Below are positions 27,456 to 34,689 of a stretch of DNA of 44,304 bases, one piece after another. The position numbers and the translations under genes were made by a program. The stretch comes from an uncultured Collinsella sp. (GTDB lineage: Bacteria; Actinomycetota; Coriobacteriia; Coriobacteriales; Coriobacteriaceae): positions 1 through 44,304 of the forward strand of contig UREM01000017.1 of assembly GCA_900546775.1 (NCBI GenBank). Reading direction: 5' to 3'. Numbering within the stretch: position 1 is the stretch's first letter; the number at the start of each line of letters is the position of its first letter. The notes below the pieces were generated by a model. It searched no databases and had not been told where the DNA came from. It worked only from the letters and a program-made list of their open reading frames with translations.

Positions 27456-28325
27456 TTATTGAGCAATAGCGTAAAGGTCAAACCCGCCCTGCGGCGTGCT
27501 ATCGACCGTATCGGGCGCCTGTGAATTAAAACTCACCGGAACCATGCGCTTTGAGGCACGGTAACGCGTGCCGTCGGTGGCGACGGGCGGCTCATCGACC
27601 GTGAGCTCGTAGTCGCCGGGCTTGAGCTCGATGCCGTCACCTTCGGAATTGACGTATTGGTACTCGTCGATCGCTTGCCCCTTGAGCGTGCGACCCACGA
27701 TATGGACGAGCATCTGGCTGTCGCCGCGCGCGGTGTCCCACGTCGCGCCGTCCTTGACCTCGACCGATACATGCACCGAGCGCGTGCGGCTGAGCGATTG
27801 CTCGACAGACATCTCGACCTTGGCGGCGTCTTTGCGCTGTTGTTCAACATGGCTCCAGACGTTTCCAATTACGGAGCATGCGATAACGCCGGCCATAAAG
27901 GCGATAAGGATGGGGCCAAGCGGAGAGCGACGTCCCGCATCTTCCTCGCGAGCCAGATCGGGGCGATGCGTGGGCGCAGGCGCCTGGGCACCCTGCGAGG
28001 GCACGTCGAGAATGCTGAAGGATGCCGTGCTGTCGGGATCGATAGTGTGACGCGGCTGCGGGGTCTTGGCCGGCGAGATGGACATGTCCGCCGGCTCACC
28101 GAGTGTGGCCGTGGCATCGACCTTAGCTTCATCGGCCTCGGCTTGGGCCCAAGCCTGCTCAAAGGTCAGGGGCTCGGCGGCATCGGAGGCGGCGTCAGGC
28201 TCGACAGCAGCATCGTTGCCGGCCTCGTCCTCGTCGCTCGACACGTCACGCGGCGCGGGCTCGTCCCACTCCTCGTCCGGAGCCTCGCCCTCGCTATACC
28301 ACCATTCAAAGTTATCGATATCCAT
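27456..28325 (-). CDS. Single-pass membrane protein of unknown function
   Basis: A 289-residue protein I do not recognise. Residues 1-135 are acidic, Pro/Ala-rich and probably disordered. One membrane segment (LGPILIAFMAGVIACSVIGN) lies near 136-155. The C-terminal ~130 residues are soluble and probably extracellular, with beta-rich segments such as VHVSVEVKDGATW and YELTVDEPPVATDG. The layout resembles Coriobacteriia surface proteins with a cytoplasmic acidic tail, but no catalytic motif is visible. It lies between the MerR gene and the epimerase gene, with gaps on both sides. Confidence 0.7.
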   Translation of the reverse strand: MDIDNFEWWYSEGEAPDEEWDEPAPRDVSSDEDEAGNDAAVEPDAASDAAEPLTFEQAWAQAEADEAKVDATATLGEPADMSISPAKTPQPRHTIDPDSTASFSILDVPSQGAQAPAPTHRPDLAREEDAGRRSPLGPILIAFMAGVIACSVIGNVWSHVEQQRKDAAKVEMSVEQSLSRTRSVHVSVEVKDGATWDTARGDSQMLVHIVGRTLKGQAIDEYQYVNSEGDGIELKPGDYELTVDEPPVATDGTRYRASKRMVPVSFNSQAPDTVDSTPQGGFDLYAIAQ

Positions 28326-28414
28326 ACGGGGCGCCCCTTAAGCCTCGCAAATAAACACTTGCCAGCCTTATACCCCCAGATGGCACGGGAGCTCGCCGGC
28401 ACAGACAGGAAAAG

Positions 28415-28472
28415 CGTCACAACATTCGACGCTTTTCCTCGTTTTCGAGATTTTCATCAAATGTTGTGACGG
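28415..28472. repeat. Repeat D, copy 1
   Basis: A ~60-base element nearly identical to 33491-33551. The arms GTCACAACATT (28416-28426) and AATGTTGTGAC (28460-28470) enclose a conserved centre with CCTCGTTTTCGAG. It lies 24 bases from palindrome C2; the same D-then-C order is seen at copy 2. Confidence 0.8.
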
Positions 28473-28495
28473 TTTGGGCAGCAGCCACACCACGA

Positions 28496-28526
28496 ATGTG
28501 ACAAAGGGACTGTCCCTTTGTCACAT
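28496..28526. repeat. Palindromic repeat C, copy 2 (contains a stop codon)
   Basis: Perfect 15-bp arms, ATGTGACAAAGGGAC and its complement, around one base. The right arm supplies the last codon and the TGA stop of the MerR-type regulator gene (28521-28523 on the minus strand). Confidence 0.85.
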
Positions 28527-29390
28527 CTGGAGGGTAACAGGGATTTGGATGCAGCAAAAGTCCTCTTGGTGGGACTCGTCGTAGCTCGTGGTATCGAGGT
28601 AGCAAAAGTCGAAAGCGTTGCCAACGGGCTGGAGCGCGTGCTCGTCCATGCAGGCAACGATGGCGCGGATGCCCTCGGGCTCGTACGGCATACCCCAGCG
28701 GCTCATGCACAGGTATGTGCCCTCGGGCAGCACTTCGATGCCGATCTCTGCCAGCTCGGCGGGATCGCTCGGCAGCAGTTCCTCGGCACCGCGCGGCAGC
28801 ACGGCAAAGGAGCCCGCGCCGGCGATAGGGTCGTCGGAATGCAGCGCCTCACGACGCAGCATGGCACCCCAGCCGCGCATAGGGCGCGTGCCCGTCAACG
28901 CACGCATGCGCAGGATGGCCCGCATGAGCGTGGGGTGAAGCATCGAGCGGCCGCGCTCGATATCGCCTGGAAACTCCTCAAAGACCACGTAGCGACGCTC
29001 AAACTGCTTGAGCTCCGGCCTGCCCTCGCGCTCGCGCCAGTAAACCGCCTCGTCGTAAAAGTTCAGGCGCTCCTGCACGCTCGCGCGCTCGGCTTTGAGG
29101 CCGGCGATCTGTTCATCGAGCGCTTGCACCCGCGAGCGCAGGTGATCGGTCATCTCGCCAATGTCGAACGTCGAGGTCAGGCGGTCAATCTCGTCGAGTT
29201 CGAGCCCTAGGTCGCGCAGCATGCAGATCAGACGCATGAGCGGGATCTGCGTGGGCGAATAGAAACGGTAGCCCTTTTCGTTCACCACGGCGGGCTTAAA
29301 CAGACCGATCTTGTCGTAGTAGATGAGCGTTTGGCGCGAAACATTGAACAAGCTCGCCATCTCGCTAATCGCATACATGCCCGTCTGCAT
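28521..29390 (-). CDS. MerR-family regulator with GyrI-like effector domain
   Basis: Transcription factor, 289 residues. The N-terminal winged helix has MYAISEMASLFNVSRQTL and YYDKIGLFKPA, standard for MerR. A coiled-coil dimerisation helix spans about 80-115. The C-terminal ~150 residues resemble a GyrI-like/effector-binding domain of the BmrR type. The ATG at 29390 follows GGAGG; a second in-frame ATG four codons later is also possible. Its place beside ubiX, ubiD and the transporter, and the shared dyad at two promoters of the cluster, suggest it controls the decarboxylase genes, perhaps in response to an aromatic acid. That role is inference. Confidence 0.85.
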   Translation of the reverse strand: MQTGMYAISEMASLFNVSRQTLIYYDKIGLFKPAVVNEKGYRFYSPTQIPLMRLICMLRDLGLELDEIDRLTSTFDIGEMTDHLRSRVQALDEQIAGLKAERASVQERLNFYDEAVYWREREGRPELKQFERRYVVFEEFPGDIERGRSMLHPTLMRAILRMRALTGTRPMRGWGAMLRREALHSDDPIAGAGSFAVLPRGAEELLPSDPAELAEIGIEVLPEGTYLCMSRWGMPYEPEGIRAIVACMDEHALQPVGNAFDFCYLDTTSYDESHQEDFCCIQIPVTLQM

Positions 29391-29418
29391 AGATCCTCCC
29401 GACACATCCTTTGACGCG

Positions 29419-29449
29419 AAAAGCCCGCCGCCCACAGGGGCAGCGGGCT
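29419..29449 (-). terminator. Terminator after ubiX
   Basis: Stem AGCCCGC(T)GCCC with GGGC(G)GCGGGCT, arms 29422-29433 and 29437-29449. TTTT follows on the minus strand. It lies between ubiX and the MerR-type gene, only 29 bases before that gene's ATG, so it may limit read-through into the regulator. Confidence 0.75.
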
Positions 29450-29481
29450 CAAACACTCCTCGTATCCTACCCTAAAGACGC

Positions 29482-30060
29482 CTATGACCAGCGCTTATAG
29501 TTTGCACATGACACGCCGACGGCCTCGAGCGCCTTGGCGGCGATGTGATGCACCGCGTCATCGAGCGTGGCGGGGCCGTTGTAAAACGTGAGCATGGGCG
29601 GCATGAGCATGACGCCCGGTACGCGCGCCAGGCGCGCCATGTTGTCGACATGAATGGCGCTGAAGGGCGTCTCGCGCACCATGAGCACCAGGCGGCGCTG
29701 CTCTTTCATCTGCACGTCGGCCGCACGCAGCAACAGATTGTCGCTGTAGCCGCTCGCGATGCCGGCGAGCGTCTTCATGGAGCACGGGGCCACGATCATG
29801 CCGTCGACCGGATAGGTGCCGCTTGCGATGGCGGCGCCGATGTTCTTGTTGTCGTAGACCACATCGGCATGCGTGGCAAACTCGTCGAGCGTCATGCCGA
29901 GCTCCTGCTCGATGGTGATCTCTCCCCCGCGCGTGACGACAAGCGCCGACTCGGCACCGGCCTGACGCAGGCATTTGAGGCACTCAAGGCCCAGCGCGGC
30001 ACCGCTGGCGCCAGACACGCCAACGACAATGCGACGGGGACGGACAGAAGACTCAGGCAT
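29482..30060 (-). CDS. ubiX: UbiX-type flavin prenyltransferase
   Basis: Makes prenylated FMN from FMNH2 and dimethylallyl (mono)phosphate, the cofactor of UbiD decarboxylases. Length is 192 residues. The FMN loop is GVSGASG (14-20), the substrate segments are APCSMKTLAGIASGYSDNL (91-109) and RAADVQMKEQRRLVLMVRETP (about 112-132), and the C-terminal part has TFYNGPATLDD. All match UbiX/LpdB. The ATG at 30060 has AGGAG six bases upstream; the longer frame to 30261 runs through repeat A4 and is not real. It follows ubiD by 190 bases that hold A4. Confidence 0.94.
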   Translation of the reverse strand: MPESSVRPRRIVVGVSGASGAALGLECLKCLRQAGAESALVVTRGGEITIEQELGMTLDEFATHADVVYDNKNIGAAIASGTYPVDGMIVAPCSMKTLAGIASGYSDNLLLRAADVQMKEQRRLVLMVRETPFSAIHVDNMARLARVPGVMLMPPMLTFYNGPATLDDAVHHIAAKALEAVGVSCANYKRWS

Positions 30061-30100
30061 GACAACTCCTAACAACAAAATGGCAGCTATAGGTCGGGCA

Positions 30101-30250
30101 ATGTCAGCGAGCGCGCGTCTGGCGAGGCAAGGTGCCCCGAAACAAGAAGGCATAGGGCTTATGCCCATGCCTTCGCAGTTGAGGGGCAGATTGCCCGCCA
30201 GGCGCGGGCGCAGCGTCGAGTGGTCCGACGTTCGGTAGAACGCCGGAACC
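30101..30250. repeat. Structured repeat A, copy 4 (A4)
   Basis: Outer helix 30114-30124 with 30196-30206 (11 bp, one G-T pair). The second helix reads GCAA-gg-TGCCCC-ga-AAC against GTT-ga-GGGGCA-ga-TTGC: the same GG/GA and GA/GA mismatches as A1 but with TGCCCC/GGGGCA in place of TGCCTT/AAGGCA. The hairpin has AAGGCAT, one bulged A, and GGGC-TTAT-GCCC. After the linker GCAGCGTCGA a final hairpin (30222-30250) touches the ubiD stop codon. Confidence 0.85.
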
Positions 30251-31738
30251 TTAGAAAGCAATCTCCTTGGCCCACTTGTCTGTGTCGATCTCCATGAACT
30301 GCGAGCGAATGAAATTCTTCTTGAGGTCGAACGGAACCGTGCAGTCGAAGATGGCCTTGCAGGCGATGCCGTGCTCGCGAATCGTGGGGTCGAACGCAGG
30401 GTCGTTGGACGGGTCGAGCACGTGGCAGTGGCAGCCGGGGATGGTGATGAGGTCGACGTCGGCCTGGAAGCGCGTGGTCATGGCCCACATCACGTCGCTC
30501 ATATCAAAGATGTCGACATCCTCGTCAACCAAGATCACATGCTTGAGCTCGGAGAATGCCGAGAAGGCGAGCATGGCGGCGTTGCGCTGACGGCCCTCGT
30601 CATTTTTGCTCGACTTCTTAAACTGCATGATGGCAACGAACTTGCCGCCGCCGCAGGGTGCAGCGTGGACGTTGAGCAGGCGGCCCGGGATAGCGGTCTC
30701 GACCATCTTGTAGATGGAAGCCTCGGTGGGGATACCGGCCATGGACACGTGCTCGTGCGAAGGGCCGATGCAGCTCTCCATAATGGGGTTGACACGCGTG
30801 GTGACGGCGGTGATCTTGATCACCGGGCAGACCTTGGCGCCGCCGGTGTAGCCGGGGAACTCGGGCATGGCGTAGCCGTGGCCGTTGACGTCCTCGTTGA
30901 TGGTCTCGTCGTGCATGAGGTAGCCCTCGAGCACGTACTCGGCATTGGCGATGCACTTCTGCGGAACGGTGACGCAGTCGGCAAGCTCGACGGCGTGGCC
31001 GCGCAGGGCGCCGGCGATCTGCAGCTCGTTAAAGCCGAGCGGCGTGGTTGGCGCCTCGAAGCCACAGCACATGTACACGGCGGGGTCCAGACCGATGGAG
31101 ATGGAGATGGGCATGTCTTCGCCGCGCTGGCAGTACTCGTCAAAGAACGCGCCAAGGTGACGGCTGCCCGGAGTGATCCACATGGCGAGCTTGTCCTTGT
31201 CGACGCAGGAGAAGCGGTGGATGGTCACGTCGGACTGGGAGCCGTCGGGGCTCGTGCCATAAGCGAGGCCCATGGTGATGTAGGGGCCGCCGTCGACGGG
31301 CGTGTTGGTGGGAGCGGGAACGATCTTGCGCAGGTCAAAGCCCTCGTCGGTCGCCTTGTACACGACCTCTTGGCAGTCGACGTGCGCACCCTCGGCGATC
31401 TGCTCGGGCGCGATCAGGTTCTCGAAGCGCTTGCCGATCTCGAGGCCCAGGTGCTCCTCGTCGAGGTCGAGCAGGGCGGCAACGCGCTTGCGGCTGGCAA
31501 GCATGCCGATGCAGACCTTGGCATCGTCAAAGCCCTTGACGTTGTTGAAGACCATCGCCGGGCCCTCTTTGGTCGGACGCATAACGGTGCCGCCGGCACC
31601 GACGCGACGATAGACGCCCGAGACCTCGGCGTCCGCGTCGACCTGGGTGTCGGTCTCGAGCAGCTGGCCCGGCATCTCGCGCAAAAAGTCGAGCGCGGAG
31701 CGCAGATCGTGGATCTGGGAAGCATCGGTAGTGGACAT
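30251..31738 (-). CDS. ubiD: UbiD-family decarboxylase, LpdC-like (aromatic hydroxyacid type)
   Basis: Prenyl-FMN-dependent, non-oxidative (de)carboxylase, 495 residues. The whole length resembles gallate/protocatechuate decarboxylases of the LpdC type. Recognisable segments are SGVYRRVGAGGTVMRPT (40-56), AMVFNNVKGF (61-70), APTNTPVDGGPYITMG (142-157), SDVTIHRF (169-176) with the likely prenyl-FMN Arg175, and AEYVLEGYL (266-274). The stretch EHVSMAGIPTEASI (329-342) is typical of this branch. The ATG at 31738 has AAAGGAG upstream. Neighbouring ubiX, an LpdD-like domain and a DASS transporter support an aromatic acid substrate; the exact acid is not readable. Confidence 0.9.
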   Translation of the reverse strand: MSTTDASQIHDLRSALDFLREMPGQLLETDTQVDADAEVSGVYRRVGAGGTVMRPTKEGPAMVFNNVKGFDDAKVCIGMLASRKRVAALLDLDEEHLGLEIGKRFENLIAPEQIAEGAHVDCQEVVYKATDEGFDLRKIVPAPTNTPVDGGPYITMGLAYGTSPDGSQSDVTIHRFSCVDKDKLAMWITPGSRHLGAFFDEYCQRGEDMPISISIGLDPAVYMCCGFEAPTTPLGFNELQIAGALRGHAVELADCVTVPQKCIANAEYVLEGYLMHDETINEDVNGHGYAMPEFPGYTGGAKVCPVIKITAVTTRVNPIMESCIGPSHEHVSMAGIPTEASIYKMVETAIPGRLLNVHAAPCGGGKFVAIMQFKKSSKNDEGRQRNAAMLAFSAFSELKHVILVDEDVDIFDMSDVMWAMTTRFQADVDLITIPGCHCHVLDPSNDPAFDPTIREHGIACKAIFDCTVPFDLKKNFIRSQFMEIDTDKWAKEIAF

Positions 31739-31879
31739 AGCGTGCTCCTTTCGGGAGAGTGTCCGGCGGCGGGAGTGCCGCCGGCTTGGTAACGTAATGG
31801 GGCCGCAGCGCTCATAGATGGGGCGCTCGGGCACTCGCAGTTCAAGCACTCGGCTAATTACAGCCAAGCACTCGACTGC

Positions 31880-33337
31880 TTACATCAGGCCAAAGAGGTG
31901 GAACCAGGCGGCCTCGACCAGCACGACGATAAAGACGACCGCAGTGAGGGGAATGCCCATGCGCATAGCCTCTTTGGAGGTGTAGCCGCCAGCGTCCTTG
32001 CCCTCGCCGATAAGGATCGGCAGGTTATGGAACGGCAGGATGTAGTGGATGTTGATGGACGTGAAGACGATGAGCGCCACGGCGAGCGGGCTCACGCTGG
32101 AGCCGGCCGCAAAGCTGATGAACGCCGGCACGCACACGCCGAGCACGGCCATGACCGAGCCCATGAACATGTGGATGATCATGGAAAGCGCGGCGACAAG
32201 CAGGGCGAACAGGAAGATGTTCTCGGGCACGGAGCTGGGAAGCACAACATCGGCGATCCAGGCGTTCATACCGGTGGCACCGCCCACGGAGCCCACGGCC
32301 ATGGCGGCCGTCAGGAACATGAGGGACTTGATGTCGACGGCATTCCAGCTGGCGGGGGTGAGGACCTCGCCGATGATGGGCATGGCAAGAGAGACGCCGA
32401 TGGCCAGGGTGACCCAGCCGATGTAATCGCCCGAGACGGTGAGCCACAGCGCAATGGCGATGACAAGCCACACGATGGTGCGAATCTCCTTGACGGAGAG
32501 CTTGCCGAGCGCGGCCTGCTTGGCCACGATCTGCTCGCGATCGTAGACGAGCTCCTTGCTGGGCTTAAAGAGGAAGAGGCCCAGGAACAGGGTGCACAGC
32601 AGCGCGACCAGCATAGGCACGCTCATGCACAGGAACCAGTCGACAAAGGACGGGCTCATGCCGCCGGCCTCGGCACTGTACTGCGCAACGAGCGGGTTGA
32701 GCGTGGAGTCGCCCGTCAGGAAGAACATGGAGCCCGGGGCGGCAGCGGCAAACACGAGGAAGCCGAGCTTGCCGCGGTCGTCGTCACCGTAGCCGGCGGA
32801 CTCGGCGATAACCGAGACGACGGCGAGGATGAGGAAGGCGCGGGGGAACGGATGCGGGATCAGCAGCGACAGCACAAAGGTGAGCGCGAAGATCGAGATG
32901 ATGAGCGACTTGGCATCGCGCACGAACTTGAGCATAAACGCATAGGCGATGCGCTCGCCCAGGCCCGACTCCTTGACCGCGCTGGCGATGAGGTAGGCGC
33001 CGATGACGAGCCACATGGTGGCCTTGGTCCACGAGCTAAACGTGGAGGCGACCGTCGCCGAGATGCTCGCGGCGCCCGTGTCGTCCACGCACACCTTGAA
33101 CAGAACGAGCAGCGCGCAATAGAGCAGGCCCACAAAGCCCGGCTGTGCCACGCCACACGCCCAGAACACCACCGTGGCGAGCGTCAACGCCAGACAGGTC
33201 TGACCGCCGACCGTAAGCTCGACCGTCGAGCTCAGCTCCGCCAAAGGAAGAAACTTCACTAATAAAAAGACAACGATACCCAGTACAAAGCCAATTTCGC
33301 GCTTGGTGATCTTAAACGCCTTCTTTTCCGCTTCCAT
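31880..33337 (-). CDS. DASS/SLC13-type anion transporter
   Basis: Integral membrane transporter of the divalent-anion:Na+ symporter family, 485 residues, about 12 hydrophobic segments, no signal peptide. The SLC13-like features include GGATGMNAWIADVVLPSS in the second half and FFLTGDSTLNPLVAQYSA in the first. The start at 33337 follows AGGTGGGGAG; an earlier in-frame start at 33388 is less likely. In this cluster it probably imports the carboxylic acid for UbiD, or exchanges acid for a product. If so, decarboxylation plus exchange could consume a proton inside and help keep pH or proton motive force; that is inference. A candidate operator lies 93 bases upstream. Confidence 0.88.
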   Translation of the reverse strand: MEAEKKAFKITKREIGFVLGIVVFLLVKFLPLAELSSTVELTVGGQTCLALTLATVVFWACGVAQPGFVGLLYCALLVLFKVCVDDTGAASISATVASTFSSWTKATMWLVIGAYLIASAVKESGLGERIAYAFMLKFVRDAKSLIISIFALTFVLSLLIPHPFPRAFLILAVVSVIAESAGYGDDDRGKLGFLVFAAAAPGSMFFLTGDSTLNPLVAQYSAEAGGMSPSFVDWFLCMSVPMLVALLCTLFLGLFLFKPSKELVYDREQIVAKQAALGKLSVKEIRTIVWLVIAIALWLTVSGDYIGWVTLAIGVSLAMPIIGEVLTPASWNAVDIKSLMFLTAAMAVGSVGGATGMNAWIADVVLPSSVPENIFLFALLVAALSMIIHMFMGSVMAVLGVCVPAFISFAAGSSVSPLAVALIVFTSINIHYILPFHNLPILIGEGKDAGGYTSKEAMRMGIPLTAVVFIVVLVEAAWFHLFGLM

Positions 33338-33429
33338 CTCCCCACCTTTCTTGTTGGGGGCGCTCCGGATTCGCAGCCACGTTGCCACTTAAAAAGGGGC
33401 ACCCGTTATCGGACACCCCTTACGTTGCG

Positions 33430-33448
33430 CTGTGTTGCGGCAATACAG
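33430..33448. promoter_or_regulatory. Candidate operator upstream of the DASS transporter
   Basis: The 19-base CTGTGTTGCGGCAATACAG matches CTGTATTGCGACTATACAG at 34571-34589 in 16 of 19 positions, both with CTGT-N11-ACAG dyad symmetry. It lies 93 bases before the transporter start. MerR-type regulators bind dyads of about this size; assignment to the cluster's MerR protein is inference. Confidence 0.55.
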
Positions 33449-33490
33449 TCAAGCGGGATTTTTGGATGAGAAGCGATCCTCTGGGCAAAA

Positions 33491-33551
33491 ACCGTCACAA
33501 CATTCGACGCTTTTCCTCGATTTCGAGATTTTCATCGAATGTTGTGACGGT
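33491..33551. repeat. Repeat D, copy 2
   Basis: Perfect 17-bp arms (ACCGTCACAACATTCGA, 33491-33507; complement 33535-33551) around a 27-base centre containing CCTCGATTTCGAG, itself a small hairpin. Nearly identical to copy 1 at 28415, five kilobases away. Confidence 0.85.
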
Positions 33552-33555
33552 TTGG

Positions 33556-33586
33556 ATATGGCAAAGGGACTGTACCTTTGTTACAT
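33556..33586. repeat. Palindromic repeat C, copy 3 (contains a stop codon)
   Basis: Related to copy 2, with a few arm mismatches (ATATGGCAAAGGGAC / GTACCTTTGTTACAT). The TAA stop codon of the LpdD-Nudix fusion gene (33581-33583 on the minus strand) lies in the right arm. It begins four bases after repeat D copy 2. Confidence 0.75.
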
Positions 33587-34528
33587 AGCGAGGGCCGTAC
33601 GGATGGATGGGTCGCTGAGTGCCTCGCGGAGCCAGGGGGCCAGCTGCTCGGGGTGACCCTGCAGGTAGCCTTTGAGCTCGGACGGGGCCACGCGACGCAC
33701 CTCCGAGATCTCCTCTTGGTTGATATGCAGCTCGCCCGGCTCAACATGGGCAAGGTAGACCTCGCACCATTCGCACTCGCAGCGGCCGTCGCCGTGGTCC
33801 TCGCGGTACACCACGTGTCCGAGGTGCTTGAGCTGATCGGGCTCGCGCGTGATGCCAAGCTCTTCGTTGATGCGACGTGCCGTGGCGGCCGCGACGTCTT
33901 CCCCGGGGAGCGGATGGCCGGCACAGCTATCGGCCAGCACCCCGCCCCACAGGCGTTTGAGCGGACTGCGACGACAGAGCAGCAGGCGCGCGTCTTCGCC
34001 CTGGCCCTCGACCAGAAGCGTCAGAAATGCCTGATGCAGGATTCCCTCGCCGGTATGGGCCTCGATGCGGTCGACGGGGCCAAGCGCCTCGCCGGTCGCG
34101 ACATCGACCGCCACGACCTCGGCGCCTGCGCCGCCCTTATCCCAGCCGGCGCGCAGAATGCGGGCTGCGGCCTCCTCGAGCGCGGCGATGAGTTCCTTGG
34201 TGGTATCGAGCATGCGCCGCAAGTCGTCCGCGGTCGCGTTCTCCACATGAAAACCCGTGCTTGCAACTACCGGCACGCCAAAGCGCGTGGCCAGCGCCGC
34301 CGCAATATCGTGCGCCGGGATCTCGTCTCGATGGCACGGAACGGCCAGGATGCTCACCGTCGCCGTACGGCCGGGCTCGGGGCGAGGAATGGCCTGCGCC
34401 GTGGCGCCCAGGTGCGCAAACTCCGGCGAGCAGGCGTACACCGCCATGCCTCGCGGCGTCACCGTCAACTGGGCCTCGAGCGCAAACTTGCCCTCGCCCA
34501 CTACAACCTTTGTCGTGTGCATACCCAT
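33581..34528 (-). CDS. Fusion of LpdD-like prenyl-FMN chaperone domain and IPP-isomerase/Nudix domain
   Basis: A 315-residue two-domain protein. Residues 1-~120 resemble LpdD, the small accessory protein of gallate decarboxylases proposed to handle prenyl-FMN (HLGATAQAIPRP, 39-50; STGFHVENATADDL, 90-103). Residues ~135-305 resemble type 1 isopentenyl-diphosphate isomerase: AHTGEGILHQAF, LWGGVLADSCAGHPLPGE, ECEWCEVY with both acidic residues (Glu251, Glu253), and APWL with Trp299. The isomerase catalytic Cys position, as I align it with E. coli Idi Cys67, is Ala203; Cys202 is next to it. A near-complete Nudix box (Gly204-x5-Glu-x7-Arg-Arg-Ile-x-Glu-Glu-Leu-Gly-Ile226) suggests hydrolase rather than isomerase chemistry. 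It may supply dimethylallyl phosphate to UbiX. The ATG at 34528 follows AGGAG. Confidence 0.8.
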   Translation of the reverse strand: MGMHTTKVVVGEGKFALEAQLTVTPRGMAVYACSPEFAHLGATAQAIPRPEPGRTATVSILAVPCHRDEIPAHDIAAALATRFGVPVVASTGFHVENATADDLRRMLDTTKELIAALEEAAARILRAGWDKGGAGAEVVAVDVATGEALGPVDRIEAHTGEGILHQAFLTLLVEGQGEDARLLLCRRSPLKRLWGGVLADSCAGHPLPGEDVAAATARRINEELGITREPDQLKHLGHVVYREDHGDGRCECEWCEVYLAHVEPGELHINQEEISEVRRVAPSELKGYLQGHPEQLAPWLREALSDPSIRTALAM

Positions 34529-34570
34529 GGGATCTCCTGTCGCCCGCAATGTACCTGAGACCATCTTCGC

Positions 34571-34589
34571 CTGTATTGCGACTATACAG
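34571..34589. promoter_or_regulatory. Candidate operator upstream of the LpdD-Nudix gene
   Basis: The 19-base CTGTATTGCGACTATACAG has CTGTAT/ATACAG arms, extended by GC on each side. It overlaps the -10 box of the promoter at 34581-34609 and lies 43 bases before the gene. It matches the site at 33430. Confidence 0.6.
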
Positions 34590-34609
34590 GCAAGCGCAGC
34601 CTGCGACAA
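34581..34609 (-). promoter_or_regulatory. Promoter of the LpdD-Nudix gene
   Basis: On the minus strand TTGTCG (34604-34609), a 17-base spacer and TATAGT (34581-34586). The -10 box lies inside the dyad at 34571-34589, so a bound regulator would act directly on initiation. Confidence 0.55.
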
Positions 34610-34689
34610 AGGAGGCAGGCACCTGACACATTCTGTTAGAGTTGCAGGGATTGAATCCCGCTTATTCATGCGACATTGGAGTGACAACC

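Noticed and set aside
34636..34662. tRNA-like T-loop (GCAGGGATTGAATCCCG)
   Set aside because: The motif pairs locally, but no acceptor, D or anticodon arms are found around it; the GG-TTCGA-type T-loop is absent.
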